From Ferruginibacter sp. (GTDB lineage Bacteria; Bacteroidota; Bacteroidia; Chitinophagales; Chitinophagaceae), in NCBI GenBank assembly GCA_019638575.1, contig JAHBTN010000005.1, positions 124,001 through 188,000 on the forward strand: 64,000 nucleotides of DNA, given 5' to 3'. The position numbers and the translations under genes are program-made. Positions 6,818 through 14,313 of this stretch are shown in pieces. The notes under the pieces were generated by a model that did no database searches, had not been told where the DNA came from, and saw only the letters and a list, made by a program, of their open reading frames with translations. Position 1 is the first letter of the stretch. Each line of letters begins with the position of its first letter.

Positions 6818-8091
6818 TGATTGTAAAAATTAATCCATCAGCAATAACCGGAACAATTAAAGCGCCTGCATCTAAAAGCAGCATGCAAAGGGCTTGTGCA
6901 TTGGCATTGCTTGCCAATGGGCAAACAACAATTTATAATGCCGGCCATAGCAATGACGACCTTGCTGCACTTGAAATTATAAAAAAACTGGGCGCAACAA
7001 TTGAAGTAAAGGATGATGAACTGCATATTACCGGCGCTGATGTAAATGAAATTGAAGAAGAAATAAATTGTGGTGAGAGTGGATTGGGAATAAGAATGTT
7101 TGCCCCGGTTACAGCACTATCACCAGGCCAGTTTACAATTAACGGAACGGGCAGCTTATTAAAAAGGCCCATGCATTTTTTTGATGAAATTTTTCCGCAA
7201 TTAGGTGTAAGTATACAATCAGATAATGGTTATTTACCTATAACCATCAAAGGGCCATTGCAACCGGCCGATATAGTTATTGATGGTTCATTAAGTTCTC
7301 AATTTTTAACTGGTTTGTTGATAGCTTTCGCTAAAGTGGCAACAAAACCAGTAACCATTACAGTTACTAACCTTTCAAGCAAACCGTATATCGACCTAAC
7401 ATTGCAGATGATGAAGCATTTTGGATACAATGTTGAAAATGATAACTACGAAAAATTTTTAATTGCGCCTTCTGCACAACAGCAAATTCATCAAACTTAT
7501 ACCGTTGAAGGTGATTGGAGCGGCGCCGCATTCTTATTGGTGGCAGCAGCTATTGCAGGTGATATAGAAGTTACAGGCCTTGATGTTTTTTCAACACAGG
7601 CAGATAAAGCTATATTGAGTGCATTGATGGATTGCGGTGCTAATATTTCAATTGAAGAAAAACAAATATCCATCAATACTGCGTTAGGTGAAAACGGAAA
7701 ACCTTTTCAGTTTGATGCTACAAACTGCCCCGATCTTTTCCCCCCTTTAGTTGCTCTTGCAGCTTATTGCAAAGGCACTACAGTGATTAAAGGCGCTAAT
7801 CGTTTGTTGCATAAAGAAAGCAACCGTGCATTAACCTTGCAAAAGGAATTTGCAAAAATGGGAGTGGAGATAACAATAAAAGACGACCTGATGTTAATTG
7901 ATGGAGGAGGAGAAATTAAAGCTGCAGTATTACAATCGCACCACGACCACAGGATTGCCATGGCATGTACAGTGGCAGCACTAAAAGCAAATGGCCCATC
8001 GGTGATTGAAGATGCGGAAGCGATAAATAAATCTTATCCCGGTTTTTTTGATGATTTGAAATTGCTTCATGCATCAGTATCTTTGAATTAA
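6817..8091 (+). CDS. aroA: 3-phosphoshikimate 1-carboxyvinyltransferase (EPSP synthase)
   Basis: Transfers enolpyruvate from PEP to shikimate 3-phosphate. The 424-residue protein has the paired motifs of the family: KAPASKSSMQRA, GESGLGIRMFAPV (in place of the more usual GNAGTxxR), NGTGSLLKRPM, SLSSQFLTGLL, and the C-terminal NCPDLFPPLVALA and HDHRIAMACTVAAL. The first of these replaces Gly-Asn-Ala with Glu-Ser-Gly-Leu next to the glyphosate-binding loop. This resembles other divergent Bacteroidota EPSP synthases; drug response cannot be stated. The start is GTG at 6817, overlapping the aroB stop. The next gene, aroC, is 46 bp downstream. Confidence 0.94.
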   Translation: MIVKINPSAITGTIKAPASKSSMQRACALALLANGQTTIYNAGHSNDDLAALEIIKKLGATIEVKDDELHITGADVNEIEEEINCGESGLGIRMFAPVTALSPGQFTINGTGSLLKRPMHFFDEIFPQLGVSIQSDNGYLPITIKGPLQPADIVIDGSLSSQFLTGLLIAFAKVATKPVTITVTNLSSKPYIDLTLQMMKHFGYNVENDNYEKFLIAPSAQQQIHQTYTVEGDWSGAAFLLVAAAIAGDIEVTGLDVFSTQADKAILSALMDCGANISIEEKQISINTALGENGKPFQFDATNCPDLFPPLVALAAYCKGTTVIKGANRLLHKESNRALTLQKEFAKMGVEITIKDDLMLIDGGGEIKAAVLQSHHDHRIAMACTVAALKANGPSVIEDAEAINKSYPGFFDDLKLLHASVSLN

Positions 8092-8137
8092 AGTGAAACC
8101 GGCCATTGTACAAGCATGGCCAATAAAATAAATAACA

Positions 8138-9133
8138 GTGAATTCATTTGGACGGATTTTTAGGGTGCATATTTTTGGCGAATCGCATGGCGAATGCGTA
8201 GGTATTACTATTGATGGATGCCCGGCGGGGCTGGTATTGTCTGTTGATGATTTTACTGCCGATATTGAAAGAAGAAAACCCGGCGCCAAAGGTACCACTC
8301 CCCGTAAAGAAGATGATTTACCGATTATAAAATCGGGTTTGTTTAATGGAAAAACTACAGGCGCACCCATTACTATTTTATTTGAGAATAAAAATACACG
8401 TAGCGCCGATTATGAAAAGCTACGTGCAGTGCCAAGGCCCGGCCATGCCGATTTTACCGCTTCAAAAAAATTTGGTGGTTATGAAGATTACCGTGGCAGC
8501 GGCCATTTTAGCGGCAGGCTTACCGTATGCCTTGTTGCAGCAGGCGTTATTGCAAAAAAACTTTTACGTAATATCGAAATCAATTCGGCCATAGTAGAAA
8601 TCGGCGGTGAAAAGGATTTGGAAAAAGGATTGCAAAAAGCCATTGATGCAAAAGATTCTGTGGGTGGTATTGTAGAATGTACAGTTAAAAATTTACCCGC
8701 CGGCTTAGGTGAGCCTTTTTTTGATTCGGCAGAATCATTGTTGAGCCATGCAGTGTTTGCCATACCTGCTGTACGTGGCATTGAATTTGGAACCGGATTT
8801 GCTGCCGCAAAAATGTTTGGCAGTGAGCATAACGATGCCTTGAAAGATACAACCGGCAGTACTTTCACCAATCATGCAGGCGGTATTGTTGGCGGCATAA
8901 CCAACAACAATGAATTGGTTTTTCGCATTGCCATAAAGCCCACTTCCTCTACACCCATCCAACAAAAAACTTTAAATGTTGAAACCGGCGAAATAGAAAA
9001 TTTTTCAGTTAAAGGCCGGCACGACTTATGTATTACGTTACGGGTACCGGTGATATTGGAAGCAGTAACTGCTTTTGTACTGGCCGATTTGATGCTGCTT
9101 GAACAAAAAATTCCACGGGTTATTAGCACCTAA
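8138..9133 (+). CDS. aroC: Chorismate synthase
   Basis: Eliminates phosphate from EPSP to give chorismate, needing reduced FMN. The 331 residues start NSFGRIFRVHIFGESHGE and include IDGCPAGL, RPGHADFTASKKFGGYEDYRGSGHFSGRLT, GGIVGGITNN and GRHDLCITLRVPVI, all signature segments with the active-site His, Ser and Arg residues. It is a little shorter than the usual 350-360. The start is GTG 8138: an in-frame stop lies at 8129-8131 and the family's conserved N-terminus begins exactly here. It is the last gene of the operon; its stop overlaps the convergent DinB-like gene by four bases. aroD, aroE and aroK are not in this window. Confidence 0.95.
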   Translation: MNSFGRIFRVHIFGESHGECVGITIDGCPAGLVLSVDDFTADIERRKPGAKGTTPRKEDDLPIIKSGLFNGKTTGAPITILFENKNTRSADYEKLRAVPRPGHADFTASKKFGGYEDYRGSGHFSGRLTVCLVAAGVIAKKLLRNIEINSAIVEIGGEKDLEKGLQKAIDAKDSVGGIVECTVKNLPAGLGEPFFDSAESLLSHAVFAIPAVRGIEFGTGFAAAKMFGSEHNDALKDTTGSTFTNHAGGIVGGITNNNELVFRIAIKPTSSTPIQQKTLNVETGEIENFSVKGRHDLCITLRVPVILEAVTAFVLADLMLLEQKIPRVIST

Positions 9134-9573
9134 CCAATCATCCTGCGATGGTAATTAATTTGCCCAAGGTGATAATTAAGATGCCCAAAAAGGTGCAGCA
9201 GCATGTGTTGGATACTCACAACTTCGCCATGTTTTTCTAAAGGAAAATTTTTTTCCAAATCTGCATCAGATAATTTATCAAAAGTGCTCTTAATAATTAA
9301 AATGCAGTTTTTAATATTTAAAATCAAATCATCACGCAAAACATTTTTCAGGCTAAACTCGTCATCCCTGTGCCTTATATAACCGGTATTGCCAAGCACA
9401 GCGCCTATAAAATGATTAAGGTTACCTATTAAGTGAAGGCACAAGTTTCCACCTGAATTATTAATACCCGGTGTAGTTTTCCAAATATCATACTCATCTT
9501 TATATTGGTGTATTTCTTCTACCAGTTTATTTAGATCCCTTTCAAAAAAGTTACTTAGGTTTTGTACTAACAT
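9130..9573 (-). CDS. DinB-like (DinB/YfiT fold) protein
   Basis: A 147-residue four-helix-bundle protein. The His residues of the putative metal site are in LCLHLIGNLNHFIG (about residues 47-60) and HLFGHLNYHLGQINYHRR near the C-terminus, as in the DinB/DUF1572 superfamily. Members in other phyla act as thiol transferases or are damage-induced proteins of unknown action, so no reaction is assigned. It overlaps the 3' end of aroC by 4 bp on the opposite strand. Its start lies 23 bp inside the 3' end of the D-Ala-D-Ala dipeptidase gene, so those two are probably co-transcribed. A second DinB-like gene is at 51707-52234. Confidence 0.75.
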   Translation of the reverse strand: MLVQNLSNFFERDLNKLVEEIHQYKDEYDIWKTTPGINNSGGNLCLHLIGNLNHFIGAVLGNTGYIRHRDDEFSLKNVLRDDLILNIKNCILIIKSTFDKLSDADLEKNFPLEKHGEVVSIQHMLLHLFGHLNYHLGQINYHRRMIG

Positions 9574-10306
9574 AATTTTGCTTATTTAATCTTGCTAATT
9601 TTTTGAAACTCAAATCCAGCAGTTCATACAAATTTGAATTAGGTAAATAGTAATGCCACCATTCTGTTTCCAATGCAATAAAGCCATGTTTCTCCATGAT
9701 AGATTGCAATAATTTCCGGTTTTGTAAAACAGTATCAGGTAAATTTTTAAAAGCATGATGTGCTGTATCGCTGAAATTATCAAAGCCGGTGCCCATATCC
9801 AGTTCTCTATTATTTTGTAAAGAAATAATAGTGAGGTCAACAGCAATACCTCTGTTATGGCCGCTGCCTTTTTTAGGATCTGCAGCATATCGGTCGTCCT
9901 GCACCGGTTCCCATAATTTTTCGGTAACCGAATAGGGCCGGTAGGCATCAAAAACCTTTAAGCCTAATTGGTACTTCATCAGCTCAGCTTGTATTTGTAT
10001 TAATTTATCAGTAGCATCTTTTCGTAAGTAAGTAGTATGTATGGATGGGTACAATTTTTCATTCATAAAGTTGTTGGTGCCTGCATACCGTAAATCGAGC
10101 TGAATACCGGGTATTGCTTTTTTAATATCAATCATAGCTTTACCTGCATTATTATCAATGGTTTTTTGCAATTGATTAATATCTTTAATAACCCATAAAC
10201 CATATTTGTTTAAAATGCTGTCCTGTGCAAAAGTTGCAAACGAAATCAACATAAAAACAATTTCGTAAATTAGTAACAATTGAAACCGATGTATTATCTT
10301 GTTCAT
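9551..10306 (-). CDS. D-alanyl-D-alanine dipeptidase, VanX/DdpX type (peptidase M15D)
   Basis: Cleaves free D-Ala-D-Ala. The 251 residues start with an export signal (MNKIIHRFQLLLIYEIVFML...FATFAQ). The zinc site is visible as SGHNRGIAVD (His150, Asp157) and EWWHYY (Glu215 as catalytic base, His218). The conserved Arg of AYRP is at 123. The protein is predicted periplasmic, unlike cytoplasmic VanX of the enterococcal resistance clusters, and no vanH, vanA or vanRS genes are nearby. A role in recovering D-Ala from wall turnover is more likely than vancomycin resistance (inference). It is divergent from an L,D-transpeptidase gene. Confidence 0.9.
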   Translation of the reverse strand: MNKIIHRFQLLLIYEIVFMLISFATFAQDSILNKYGLWVIKDINQLQKTIDNNAGKAMIDIKKAIPGIQLDLRYAGTNNFMNEKLYPSIHTTYLRKDATDKLIQIQAELMKYQLGLKVFDAYRPYSVTEKLWEPVQDDRYAADPKKGSGHNRGIAVDLTIISLQNNRELDMGTGFDNFSDTAHHAFKNLPDTVLQNRKLLQSIMEKHGFIALETEWWHYYLPNSNLYELLDLSFKKLARLNKQNYVSTKPK

Positions 10307-10372
10307 AATATTTACCCTTGATAAGGAAGCTTGAGAAAGCTTTTTTCAAGTTACTAATATTTAACCTGAGTT

Positions 10373-12088
10373 ATGCAAAAACTACAATCCGTTTACAACT
10401 ATTGCCTCATTTTGCTTACCGTTATGTTTGTATTATCGTGTAACAATAAAAAAACGGTAAAGGATAATGATGTTGTAACCAACCCGGTAAGTATGGATAG
10501 CCATGTAACGGAAAATATCAGCAATGTATTAACCAATGTTTCTGCAGGGGCAGCAAAAATTTATGATAGTATAAGCCTTCATTTGCCTTTGGTAGTAAAA
10601 GAATTTTATAGCCAGGAAAATAATGCGCCAATATGGAGTACAACAACAAAATGGAAACCCCTTGCTGATTCGCTTTACAAGTTTATTGCACAGGCAGAGT
10701 ACGAAGGGCTTTTTCCTAATGATTATCATTATAGCAGGCTTAAGTTTTTAAAAGATACACTTGATGCAGATTCCATCACACGTATGAATGCGGTTTACTG
10801 GACAAAAGCCGATTTGCTTTTTACAGATGCCTTCATGCATATAATTAAAGATTTAAAACAGGGAAGGTTGCAACCCGACAGTTTATCATTAAACAAAGAC
10901 TCGGTGCTGATAGGTAAATTTTTTATTGCTACATTAAATACGCTAACAGAAAAAAAAGATTTTACTGCATTACTTAATTCGCTGCAGCCTCAGCACAAAG
11001 GGTATTGGGAACTTAAAAAAGGAATAAAAAGTTTTGTAGATAGTATGGACCGTAAACAATACACCCGGTTAACTTATCCTTTTAAAAAAGGTGTGGCAAA
11101 AGATTCGCTCTATTTTATAAAGATGCTTAGAAAAAGATTGGTAGAAAGTGCCTGTATTGATTCGGGTATTATAATGCCTGATTCATCTCAACTATCGAAA
11201 GCAATAAAAAAATACCAGTTAAAACATGGCCTCACTGTTGATGGTAAGTACGGCAAAAATGTTGTAAACTCACTAAACAGTAATGATGTAGAAAAATTCA
11301 ACCGCATTGCCGTAACTATGGATAAATATAAGCAGTTGCCCGAAAAAATGCCCGACACTTATATATGGGTTAATTTACCCGGTTATTATTTAAGAGTTAT
11401 TAACGACGATACGCTTGTGTTTGAATCGAAAGTGATTTGCGGTAAACCCGATACCCGAACACCTTTGCTTACTGCAAAAATTACCGACATGATTACTTAC
11501 CCCACCTGGACTGTACCTAACAGCATAATTGTAAAACAATACCTGCCAAAACTGAAAAACAATCCTAACTATATATCACGCATTGGTTTAAAATTGCTTA
11601 ATAGCAAAGGAGAAATTGTTGACCCTACTACAGTAAACTGGAGCAAATATTCAAGAGGAATACCTTATAAAGTGATGCAGGGTAGCGGAGATAATAATTC
11701 GTTAGGCGTAATAAAATTTAATTTTAATAACCCTTATTTTGTTTACCTGCACGATACCAACCAGCGTTACCTCTTTAAAAATTCTTCCCGGGCACTTAGC
11801 CATGGTTGTGTAAGGGTACAGGATTGGGATAAACTGGCTTATTATATTGCCAAAAACGATAGTATATTAAATACTAATAAGCCTGCATTAAAATACAATG
11901 CCGATTCAATAAAAAACTGGATTGCCGGTAAAGAACACCGCCGTATTGATGTAAAAAACCAAATTCCTTTGTATATCCGGTATTTTTCCTGTGAAGGGAA
12001 AAAAGGTAAAATTACTTTTTATGATGATATATATGGCGATGATAAGACCCTTATAGATGAATACATTGCAAAATCTGATTATCGATAG
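10373..12088 (+). CDS. L,D-transpeptidase, YcbB/LdtD type, lipoprotein
   Basis: A 571-residue protein. The N-terminus has a signal peptide ending in a lipobox (MFVLSC, Cys at about residue 23), so it is likely anchored by lipid. A YcbB-like scaffold domain is followed by a peptidoglycan-binding segment (SKAIKKYQLKHGLTVDGKYGKNVVNSLN, about 275-305). The YkuD catalytic domain follows, with the SHGCVRV motif; Cys479 is the nucleophile and the His lies two residues before. It would make 3-3 crosslinks in peptidoglycan or attach proteins to it. It is divergent from the D-Ala-D-Ala dipeptidase and 24 bp upstream of rlpA. Confidence 0.9.
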   Translation: MQKLQSVYNYCLILLTVMFVLSCNNKKTVKDNDVVTNPVSMDSHVTENISNVLTNVSAGAAKIYDSISLHLPLVVKEFYSQENNAPIWSTTTKWKPLADSLYKFIAQAEYEGLFPNDYHYSRLKFLKDTLDADSITRMNAVYWTKADLLFTDAFMHIIKDLKQGRLQPDSLSLNKDSVLIGKFFIATLNTLTEKKDFTALLNSLQPQHKGYWELKKGIKSFVDSMDRKQYTRLTYPFKKGVAKDSLYFIKMLRKRLVESACIDSGIIMPDSSQLSKAIKKYQLKHGLTVDGKYGKNVVNSLNSNDVEKFNRIAVTMDKYKQLPEKMPDTYIWVNLPGYYLRVINDDTLVFESKVICGKPDTRTPLLTAKITDMITYPTWTVPNSIIVKQYLPKLKNNPNYISRIGLKLLNSKGEIVDPTTVNWSKYSRGIPYKVMQGSGDNNSLGVIKFNFNNPYFVYLHDTNQRYLFKNSSRALSHGCVRVQDWDKLAYYIAKNDSILNTNKPALKYNADSIKNWIAGKEHRRIDVKNQIPLYIRYFSCEGKKGKITFYDDIYGDDKTLIDEYIAKSDYR

Positions 12089-12112
12089 TATTAAATTGTA
12101 TTATCTTTAATC

Positions 12113-12553
12113 ATGTACATGAAACTTTTATTGCATAAATCACATGTATTTACTTTAATTATTGGATTGTTATTTGGCATAATATTTTTATATGCCCCGG
12201 TTAGTACTTTGGCGCAAACTAAAACCCCTGCTAAGGTAAATACTAAAAAAACAACAAGGGTTTTTTATGGCCAAGCTAGTTATTACAGCAATAAATTTCA
12301 TGGTAGACGTACAGCCAGTGGCGAAATTTTTAGCCAAAAAAAATTAACCTGTGCTTGTAATGTATTGCCATTGGGTACCTGGATAAAAGTAACCAACCTG
12401 AAGAATGGCAAATCGGTAGTGGTAAAAGTAAACGACAGGATACATCCACGTATGAAAAGGATTGTTGATTTGTCAAGAGCTGCAGCTACTCAACTCGGTT
12501 TTATCAGCAGGGGCCTTACAAGGGTAAAAGTTGAAGTGGTTGCAAATAAATAG
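12113..12553 (+). CDS. rlpA: RlpA family septal ring lytic transglycosylase-like protein
   Basis: A 146-residue exported protein (signal peptide to about residue 35, ending STLAQ) with one double-psi beta-barrel domain. The domain runs from GQASYYSNKFHGRRTASGE through LPLGTWIKVTNLKNGKSVVVKVNDR to VDLSRAAATQLGF. The Asp in VNDR is the residue usually needed for cleavage of glycan strands free of stem peptides. There is no SPOR domain, so it would not be targeted to septa by that route. It follows the L,D-transpeptidase gene by 24 bp. A second in-frame ATG at 12119 is an equally good start. Confidence 0.9.
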   Translation: MYMKLLLHKSHVFTLIIGLLFGIIFLYAPVSTLAQTKTPAKVNTKKTTRVFYGQASYYSNKFHGRRTASGEIFSQKKLTCACNVLPLGTWIKVTNLKNGKSVVVKVNDRIHPRMKRIVDLSRAAATQLGFISRGLTRVKVEVVANK

Positions 12554-12602
12554 TTTAACTCTAAATAAGCCTTTTTATTTATTTGTGATAAGGGTAAAAA
12601 TA

Positions 12603-12634
12603 TTTCACTATATGGAACTAAGCAGCTAATTTTG
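12603..12634 (+). promoter_or_regulatory. Candidate promoter of the OmpA-family gene
   Basis: TTTC at 12603-12606, 20-bp spacer, TAATTTTG at 12627-12634. The second box matches TAnnTTTG exactly; the first has one mismatch to TTTG. It lies about 26 bp before the ATG at 12660. Confidence 0.5.
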
Positions 12635-12659
12635 CTGCGATTCAGAAAAAAAATAAATT

Positions 12660-13991
12660 ATGAAGAAGATTATTTTATTAGTTATAGGTGCAGGCCTTTT
12701 TGTATCTGCATTTGCACAAAATGAATACAAAAAAAGGCCAACTTTGGCTGTTCATTTTGGATTAACCGATTTTCAAACAGCTACCGACCTAAGGGCTACC
12801 GGCCTGGCAAGTGTTTTACGCACAAAAGAATGGCATAAAACCAAGCACATGAGCTCGGGCATAGCTATCAGCTATTTACAGGGCATTACCAATCACCTTG
12901 ATTTTGCCGGAACTGTAACAGGTACTTTTCTTAGCTATCCTATTAATGGTAAGCCACTCGATGTTAGTTCAAAATTATTACTTGAAGCTGCTGCCACAGC
13001 CAATTTAAAATTATTACCTGATAACTATTATGTATCTCCATTTGTAACAGCCGGTGTAGGCGGATCAAAATACAAAGGATATTATGCAGCATTTATACCG
13101 GTAGGTGTGGGTGTACAGGTAAAAATACTTGATGGCGTGTTTGCTCTTGCCAATTCGCAATACAGGATACCCGTTACCGAAAATGCTTCATACCATTTTT
13201 ACCATAGCCTGGGTGTAGCAGTTGCACTTACTAAAAAGAAAGCCGCTCCGGTTGTAGTACCTACGCCTGTTGTAGAACCTCCAAAAGACAGGGATGGCGA
13301 TGGCGTTTTAGATGATGCTGATAAATGCCCTGATGTGGCCGGCCTGGCTTCATTGCAAGGTTGCCCCGATAAGGATGGTGATGGTATTTCAGATGCAGAT
13401 GATAAGTGCCCGGATGTAGCTGGCGTAGCCCGTTACCAGGGATGCCCAATACCCGATACCGATAAAGATGGTATAAATGACGAAGAAGATAAATGCCCAA
13501 CTGTATTTGGTGTAGCCCGTTACCAAGGTTGCCCGGTACCAGACACAGATGGTGATGGTGTAAATGATGAAGAAGATAAATGTATTAATGAAAAAGGCCC
13601 TGCATCAAACTTTGGTTGCCCGGTAATAAGCGAAGAGATTGTAAAACGTGTAAACAGGGCAGCACAAAATATCTTCTTCTCTACCGGAAGTTCAAAATTG
13701 TTGGCTAAGTCTTTTTCAAAATTAAATGATGTGGTAACTATTTTAAACGAAAACCCATCATATAAAGTGAATATTGATGGCCATACCGATAACACCGGTA
13801 AAGCAGATAAGAACCAAATATTATCTGAAAAGCGTGCCGCTTCTGTAAAGGCTTACCTGGTAAGCAAAGGCATTGATGAAAGCCGCCTAACTTCAACCGG
13901 TTATGGACAAGACAAACCGGTTGCTGATAACAAAACAGCCGCCGGCCGTGCTAAAAACAGGAGAGTGGAAATGACACTGAGGAATTATTAA
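12660..13991 (+). CDS. OmpA-family outer-membrane protein with thrombospondin type 3 repeats
   Basis: A 443-residue protein. It has a signal peptide (MKKIILLVIGAGLFVSAFAQ), then an eight-strand-type beta-barrel region (about 25-195). A linker with four calcium-binding thrombospondin type 3 repeats follows (about 205-310; DRDGDGVLDDADKCPD, DKDGDGISDADDKCPD and two more). The C-terminal OmpA domain (about 325-443) binds peptidoglycan (FSTGSSKLLAKSFSKL, IDGHTDNTGKADKNQILSEKRAASVKAYL, GRAKNRRVEM). It ties the outer membrane to the wall. It has its own promoter and a strong terminator. Confidence 0.93.
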   Translation: MKKIILLVIGAGLFVSAFAQNEYKKRPTLAVHFGLTDFQTATDLRATGLASVLRTKEWHKTKHMSSGIAISYLQGITNHLDFAGTVTGTFLSYPINGKPLDVSSKLLLEAAATANLKLLPDNYYVSPFVTAGVGGSKYKGYYAAFIPVGVGVQVKILDGVFALANSQYRIPVTENASYHFYHSLGVAVALTKKKAAPVVVPTPVVEPPKDRDGDGVLDDADKCPDVAGLASLQGCPDKDGDGISDADDKCPDVAGVARYQGCPIPDTDKDGINDEEDKCPTVFGVARYQGCPVPDTDGDGVNDEEDKCINEKGPASNFGCPVISEEIVKRVNRAAQNIFFSTGSSKLLAKSFSKLNDVVTILNENPSYKVNIDGHTDNTGKADKNQILSEKRAASVKAYLVSKGIDESRLTSTGYGQDKPVADNKTAAGRAKNRRVEMTLRNY

Positions 13992-14011
13992 TATAGTAAA
14001 TAGATGATATT

Positions 14012-14038
14012 AAAAACCCCGCAAATGGCGGGGTTTTT
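14012..14038 (+). terminator. Intrinsic terminator after the OmpA-family gene
   Basis: CCCCGC (14017-14022) pairs with GCGGGG (14028-14033) around a 5-nt loop, flanked by AAAAA and TTTTT that extend the stem and supply the T-tract. The symmetry lets it work in both directions. Confidence 0.88.
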
Positions 14039-14045
14039 GTTTTTT

Positions 14046-14313
14046 ATTAGTGTAGAAATTTTTCAATTGAAGGAATTTTTTTGGGGAGTTTTATGAAACA
14101 AACATTGCTGTATGAATTTAGATTCAAAAAATATTTGAACAATTTTTTTATTTGTGAATAGAGTAGTATCCTGCAATTTTTTTTCAATCAACAACGAAAT
14201 ATATATAAACTTCTGTAAAAAACAATGATGTTAAATTTGAGAGAAATCTACTTAAATCTTTATTCAACTTCAATAAATACAAATCTATTAAACTAGATTA
14301 AATAATCAGCATT
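14046..14313. other. AT-rich convergent intergenic region, nothing recognised
   Basis: This 268-bp stretch lies between the OmpA terminator and the 3' end of the convergent PBP gene. It is strongly AT-rich with homopolymer T runs. I see no ORF of convincing length (a 22-codon frame from about 14094 has no supporting feature), no strong hairpin and no repeat. Confidence 0.5.

Noticed and set aside
9551..10306. Vancomycin resistance locus
   Set aside because: Only a VanX-like dipeptidase with an export signal is present; no vanH, ligase or two-component genes are nearby.
10327..10346. Hairpin AAGCTT-GAGA-AAGCTT followed by T run, upstream of the L,D-transpeptidase gene
   Set aside because: Only a 6-bp, AT-rich stem in a divergent promoter region; too weak to call a terminator or attenuator, and no leader ORF precedes it.
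13290..13600. Repeated DNA in the OmpA-family gene that might look like a repeat array
   Set aside because: The repeats are degenerate coding repeats for thrombospondin type 3 motifs (DxDxDG), not direct DNA repeats with spacers.
14094..14162. 22-codon frame starting MKQTLLYEF after the OmpA terminator
   Set aside because: Too short and without conserved feature or promoter.
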